Positions 5,114 to 7,831 of a stretch of 7,831 nt of DNA are shown here, in pieces. Both the position numbers and the translations under genes were made by a program. The notes below the pieces were generated by a model that saw nothing but the letters and a program-made list of their open reading frames with translations, was not told the origin of the DNA and made no database searches. Position 1 is the first letter of the stretch, and every line of letters begins with the position of its first letter. Source of the DNA: Bacteroidota bacterium (lineage in GTDB: Bacteria > Bacteroidota > Bacteroidia > Chitinophagales > Saprospiraceae); the NCBI GenBank assembly GCA_008501835.1, contig QQUB01000384.1, positions 1-7,831 of the forward strand. Reading direction: 5' to 3'.

Positions 5114-6979
5114 ATAGGGAATCTTCGGGACCGGCAATTTTATATCCAGGCAATGTTTGTTCTGGCGGCTGTCGTACTGATTGGCAGGGCTTTGTTTATT
5201 CAGGTTATTGATGATACCTATCGCAGGAGAGCTGACGCCGTATCTACCGGAAACCGTATTTTATACCCTTCCCGTGGAGGAATTTTTGACAGGGCCGGAA
5301 AGTTGCTGGTGAATAATGAGCCCATGTACGATCTCCTGGTTACCTATAACCAGGTGGATCCGGAGATGGATACGGCCAAGTTTTGCCAATTGCTGAGTAT
5401 TGATAAGGCCTATTTTAAAAAATCCATCAATAAGGACTGGAGAAGTCCGCGGTTCAGTAAAAGGGTTCCTTTTGTTTTTATGACGAATATCTCGCCGGAT
5501 GTTTATACAAAGTTCCAGGAGAGTTTATATGAATTTCCCGGATTCTATGTTCAGCAGAGGAATGTTCGCAGTTATCCTTTTCCCAATGCGGCCCATGTGC
5601 TAGGGAATATTCGGGAAGTAAATGCCAAGGAAGTAAAAGACTCTTCCGAGGTTTATAACCCCGGGGATTATATTGGCTCTTCAGGTCTTGAAAGATACAA
5701 TGAATACTACCTCCGGGGACAAAAGGGTGTTAGGCGAATTCTCAAAAACAGTATGGGGCGGGAGGTAGATTCCTATCAGGATGGCGCGCTGGATATCGAC
5801 CCTGAATCCGGTTTGGATCTCGTGACAACTTTGGATATTGAGCTTCAGGCTTATGCCGAAGATCTCATGCAGAATAAAGCAGGAAGTATCGTTGCACTGG
5901 ATCCGAATACAGGAGAGATTCTCACTATGGTAAGTGCTCCCTCCTTTGATCCAAACGTTTTGTCTATCGGAAGAACAAGAGGAGCTGCATTTGATACGCT
6001 GCGACTGGATCCGAATAAACCATTTATCAACCGTGCAACCTCTGCACAGTACCCGCCAGGATCACTTTTTAAATCAGTGGTGGCATTGGTGGCCATGCAG
6101 GAAGGTTTGTTGAATCCCAACAGAACCATTACCTGCAACATGGGATATCACTACAACGGACAGCTGCTCACAGGTTGCCACGCACACCCTACCTGTACCA
6201 ATGTTTCAGCTGCTATTCAGCATTCCTGTAATGCATACTTTGTAACCATTTACCGCGAGATCCTGGATCAATACGGATATCTCACCCCTAGAAAAGGTCT
6301 GGATGAATTTAATGATTACCTCGACAGATTTGGCCTGGGGAAAAGACTGGGGCTTGATTTCCCAGGGGAGAAAAAAGGAAATTATCCAACAGTGGAATAT
6401 TTCGACAAGGTTTATGAAAATGAAATTCACTGGTATTCCATTTGGCTACGATCGATGGGGATCGGACAGGGGGAGTTGCTCATGACCAATATTCAGATGG
6501 CCAACCTGGCTGCAATTATTGCCAACCGTGGGCATTATTATACACCCCACCTGGTCAATGATATAAAAGACGCTGAAGGTAATGTGGTGGAAAAAAGAAA
6601 TTTTGAAAAGATTGAGGTAGGTATTGATGATGTGCATTTTGGCCCTGTGATTGATGGGATGCAGAAAGCTGTAATGGGCGGTACCGCGGTAAATGCCTTT
6701 ATCTGGGATCTGCCAATTTGCGGTAAAACAGGAACGGCAGAAAATAACCAGGGAAGCCGCAAGGACCACTCTATCTTTTTTGCATTTGCTCCAAAAGATG
6801 ATCCCAAAATCGCCATTGCTGTTTATATTGAGAATAGTGGATTCGGGGGTACTTACGCTGCACCAATTGCCAGTCTTATCATTGAGAAGTATATCCGCGG
6901 CGAGATCACTCCTTACCGCAAATGGCTCGAACAACGCATGCTGGATGCAGTGTTGTTGGAGGATATTCCAAAGGAATAG
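5111..6979 (+). CDS. mrdA: Penicillin-binding protein 2 (elongation transpeptidase)
   Basis: This 622-residue class B penicillin-binding protein crosslinks peptidoglycan during cell elongation, partnered by the glycosyltransferase RodA. It has a short cytoplasmic tail, one membrane helix (about 13-33), a pedestal domain (about 47-225, with YPFPNAAHVLGNIREV and DYIGSSGLERYNE), and a transpeptidase domain (about 255-595). The catalytic motifs are complete: S318-LF-K321, S372-C-N374 and K539-TGT. Cys342, Cys356, His357, His359, Cys362 and Cys373 cluster between the first two motifs and may bind zinc. The start is uncertain. TTG at 5111 gives the expected tail LRDRQFYIQ before the helix; the next in-frame ATG, 5153, removes the tail. 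No in-frame ATG lies between the upstream stop (5087-5089) and TTG, and no Shine-Dalgarno is seen. It follows mreD by 245 bases; rodA does not follow. Confidence 0.96.
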   Translation: MIGNLRDRQFYIQAMFVLAAVVLIGRALFIQVIDDTYRRRADAVSTGNRILYPSRGGIFDRAGKLLVNNEPMYDLLVTYNQVDPEMDTAKFCQLLSIDKAYFKKSINKDWRSPRFSKRVPFVFMTNISPDVYTKFQESLYEFPGFYVQQRNVRSYPFPNAAHVLGNIREVNAKEVKDSSEVYNPGDYIGSSGLERYNEYYLRGQKGVRRILKNSMGREVDSYQDGALDIDPESGLDLVTTLDIELQAYAEDLMQNKAGSIVALDPNTGEILTMVSAPSFDPNVLSIGRTRGAAFDTLRLDPNKPFINRATSAQYPPGSLFKSVVALVAMQEGLLNPNRTITCNMGYHYNGQLLTGCHAHPTCTNVSAAIQHSCNAYFVTIYREILDQYGYLTPRKGLDEFNDYLDRFGLGKRLGLDFPGEKKGNYPTVEYFDKVYENEIHWYSIWLRSMGIGQGELLMTNIQMANLAAIIANRGHYYTPHLVNDIKDAEGNVVEKRNFEKIEVGIDDVHFGPVIDGMQKAVMGGTAVNAFIWDLPICGKTGTAENNQGSRKDHSIFFAFAPKDDPKIAIAVYIENSGFGGTYAAPIASLIIEKYIRGEITPYRKWLEQRMLDAVLLEDIPKE

Positions 6980-6994
6980 GTTCGCAGGCTCACT

Positions 6995-7057
6995 GTTTGA
7001 GGCTCGCGCTGCGAGCTGTTTGACATTGTTTGATGTTGTTTCATTTGGTTTCAGGGT
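6995..7057 (+). repeat. Decamer repeats after mrdA
   Basis: Four consecutive 10-base units start at 7018, 7028, 7038 and 7048, each beginning GTTTGA or GTTTCA and otherwise variable. A fifth copy of the GTTTGA head is at 6995, separated from the array by a GC-rich hairpin. They lie in the 264-base mrdA-fadH spacer and have no convincing coding capacity. Confidence 0.5.
7002..7016 (+). terminator. GC-rich hairpin after mrdA, possible terminator
   Basis: GCTCGC (7002-7007), GCT loop, GCGAGC (7011-7016) is a perfect six-base stem 22 bases after the mrdA stop. What follows is TGTTTGA rather than a clean T run, so termination would be weak or need a factor. Its position between mrdA and an independently promoted gene supports the end of the elongation transcription unit. 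Confidence 0.35.
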
Positions 7058-7136
7058 TTTTTCTTCGACAAGGTGTCGCCTTTCCTTACCCAGCGCTTAC
7101 CAAAGGCAAAACCTTGAATAGGTTTTCTGCTAACTG

Positions 7137-7164
7137 GTACTGCCTACTGAAGACTGCGGACTGC
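7137..7164 (+). repeat. Four tandem heptamers upstream of fadH
   Basis: Four gap-free 7-base units start at 7137, 7144, 7151 and 7158. Three fit NNACTGC exactly and one (7144) ends in A instead of C. Only the first two bases vary otherwise. The unit length is not a multiple of three and the region is non-coding. Confidence 0.6.
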
Positions 7165-7192
7165 TTCTCCTTTCAAAAATCATCATTCCTCA

Positions 7193-7222
7193 TTTGTAAT
7201 TACCAATTCATCCCTATCTTTA
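7193..7222 (+). promoter_or_regulatory. Promoter-like element of fadH
   Basis: TTTG at 7193-7196 is followed after 18 bases by TATCTTTA at 7215-7222, one mismatch (last base) from TAnnTTTG. Transcription would start near 7228, leaving a leader of about 16 bases before the ATG at 7244. The spacing and the distance to the start both fit, making this one of the better promoter candidates in the window. Confidence 0.5.
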
Positions 7223-7243
7223 GGCAAAACAAATAAAAGTATC

Positions 7244-7831
7244 ATGTCGAATCCATATCCGTATCTGCTGGCACCTCTTGATCTGGGGTTTACCCAATTG
7301 AAAAATCGCGTTTTAATGGGATCAATGCATACCGGTCTGGAAGAAGCCAGGGGTGGGTTTGAAAAGATGGCTGCCTATTTTGCAGAACGGGCAAAAGGTG
7401 GTGTAGGGTTGATGGTTACAGGAGGCATTGCTCCCAACCGTGCGGGATGGGTTTCTCCATTTGCGGGACAGCTGACGACCTCGAGGCAGGCAAAGAAACA
7501 CAAAGTGGTTACCGATGCGGTTCATGCAGAAGGCGGGAAGATTTGTATGCAGATCCTTCACACCGGACGTTATGGTTATCATCCGTTTAATGTAGCGCCA
7601 TCGGCTATAAAATCGCCGATCACACCATTCAGACCAAAAGCCCTTAGTGGACGGGGCGTAGAAAAAACCATAGCCGATTTCATCAGAGCAGCGACTCTGG
7701 CAAAGGAGGCAGGATATGATGGGGTAGAGATCATGGGGTCAGAGGGTTATCTGATCAATCAATTCATTGTTAAAAAGACCAATAAACGGACAGATGAATG
7801 GGGAGGGTCATATGAAAACAGGATCAAATTT
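7244..7831 (+). CDS. fadH: 2,4-dienoyl-CoA reductase (NADPH), N-terminal part, runs off the window
   Basis: The first 196 codons are visible, uninterrupted and open at the window edge. The family reduces 2,4-dienoyl-CoA, formed during beta-oxidation of unsaturated fatty acids with double bonds at even positions, using NADPH, FAD, a 4Fe-4S cluster and FMN. The visible part is the FMN-binding TIM barrel of Old Yellow Enzyme type. Recalled E. coli FadH shares LKNRVLMGSMHTGLEE (19-34 here), QILHTGRY (103-110) and the segment MGSEGYLIN (164-172), whose Tyr169 corresponds to the E. coli active-site tyrosine. The family is about 670 residues, so the iron-sulfur and FAD/NADPH domains should lie beyond the edge. 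Start ATG at 7244 aligns with the E. coli N-terminus. Other OYE-family reductases are possible but the match is much closer to FadH. It probably has its own promoter. Confidence 0.93.
   Translation, partial: MSNPYPYLLAPLDLGFTQLKNRVLMGSMHTGLEEARGGFEKMAAYFAERAKGGVGLMVTGGIAPNRAGWVSPFAGQLTTSRQAKKHKVVTDAVHAEGGKICMQILHTGRYGYHPFNVAPSAIKSPITPFRPKALSGRGVEKTIADFIRAATLAKEAGYDGVEIMGSEGYLINQFIVKKTNKRTDEWGGSYENRIKF

Noticed and set aside
7066..7107. Small hairpins (CGACA-AGG-TGTCG; GCCTTT with AAAGGC) as terminators or RNA elements
   Set aside because: Short stems without a following T run, and overlapping alternatives; expected by chance in this spacer.
6693..7121. Forward open frame overlapping the 3' end of mrdA and running into the spacer
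   Set aside because: It lies in another frame over conserved PBP2 coding sequence including KTGT, and its tail is repeat sequence; a shadow of mrdA.
1..7831. CRISPR array, transposon, prophage, tRNA, rRNA or defence system
   Set aside because: No regularly spaced long repeats, transposase, integrase, phage or toxin-antitoxin genes, and no tRNA cloverleaf or rRNA sequence was recognised; all gene content is core metabolism and cell-wall machinery.

Overview
The window looks like ordinary core chromosome of a member of the Bacteroidota. The reasons are: near absence of Shine-Dalgarno sequences at most starts; promoter-like elements of the Bacteroidota type (TTTG, then TAnnTTTG or a one-mismatch variant); MreC, MreD and PBP2 with the flavour of that phylum; and a relaxed lipoprotein signal. 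A Saprospiria-like lineage is my guess from overall feel only and is not demonstrated.

Layout. At the left edge (1..158) there is the probable tail of an unidentified gene, followed by a small NlpC/P60 cell-wall hydrolase lipoprotein (208..726, +). It converges on dnaN, the DNA polymerase III sliding clamp (1863..748, -), with only 21 bases between the two stops. A 422-base intergenic region separates dnaN from the divergent mreB. It holds a perfect DnaA box inside a near-perfect palindrome, a second related palindrome, and promoter-like elements for both genes. The cell-elongation cluster then runs rightward: mreB (2286..3317), mreC (3518..4345), mreD (4338..4865, overlapping mreC by 8 bases) and mrdA/PBP2 (5111..6979). 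After a 264-base spacer the window ends inside fadH, 2,4-dienoyl-CoA reductase (7244..7831, open at the right edge), which has its own promoter-like element.

How the genes fit together. MreB filaments, MreC, MreD and PBP2 are the elongasome that directs side-wall peptidoglycan synthesis. The NlpC/P60 lipoprotein is probably a peptidoglycan endopeptidase and so belongs to the same theme. dnaN belongs to replication and fadH to degradation of unsaturated fatty acids. The usual partner rodA is not next to mrdA; fadH takes that place.

I do not see a new multi-gene system here. The signals most worth a second look are non-coding. Three successive spacers of the elongation cluster (mreB-mreC, mreD-mrdA, mrdA-fadH) each carry a different short, partly decayed tandem repeat (12, 8, 10 and 7 base periods). 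The dnaN-mreB spacer carries paired palindromes, one of them a DnaA box. In PBP2, a cluster of cysteines and histidines beside the active site may be a variant zinc site, and the mrdA start codon (TTG) lies inside a perfect promoter-like element.
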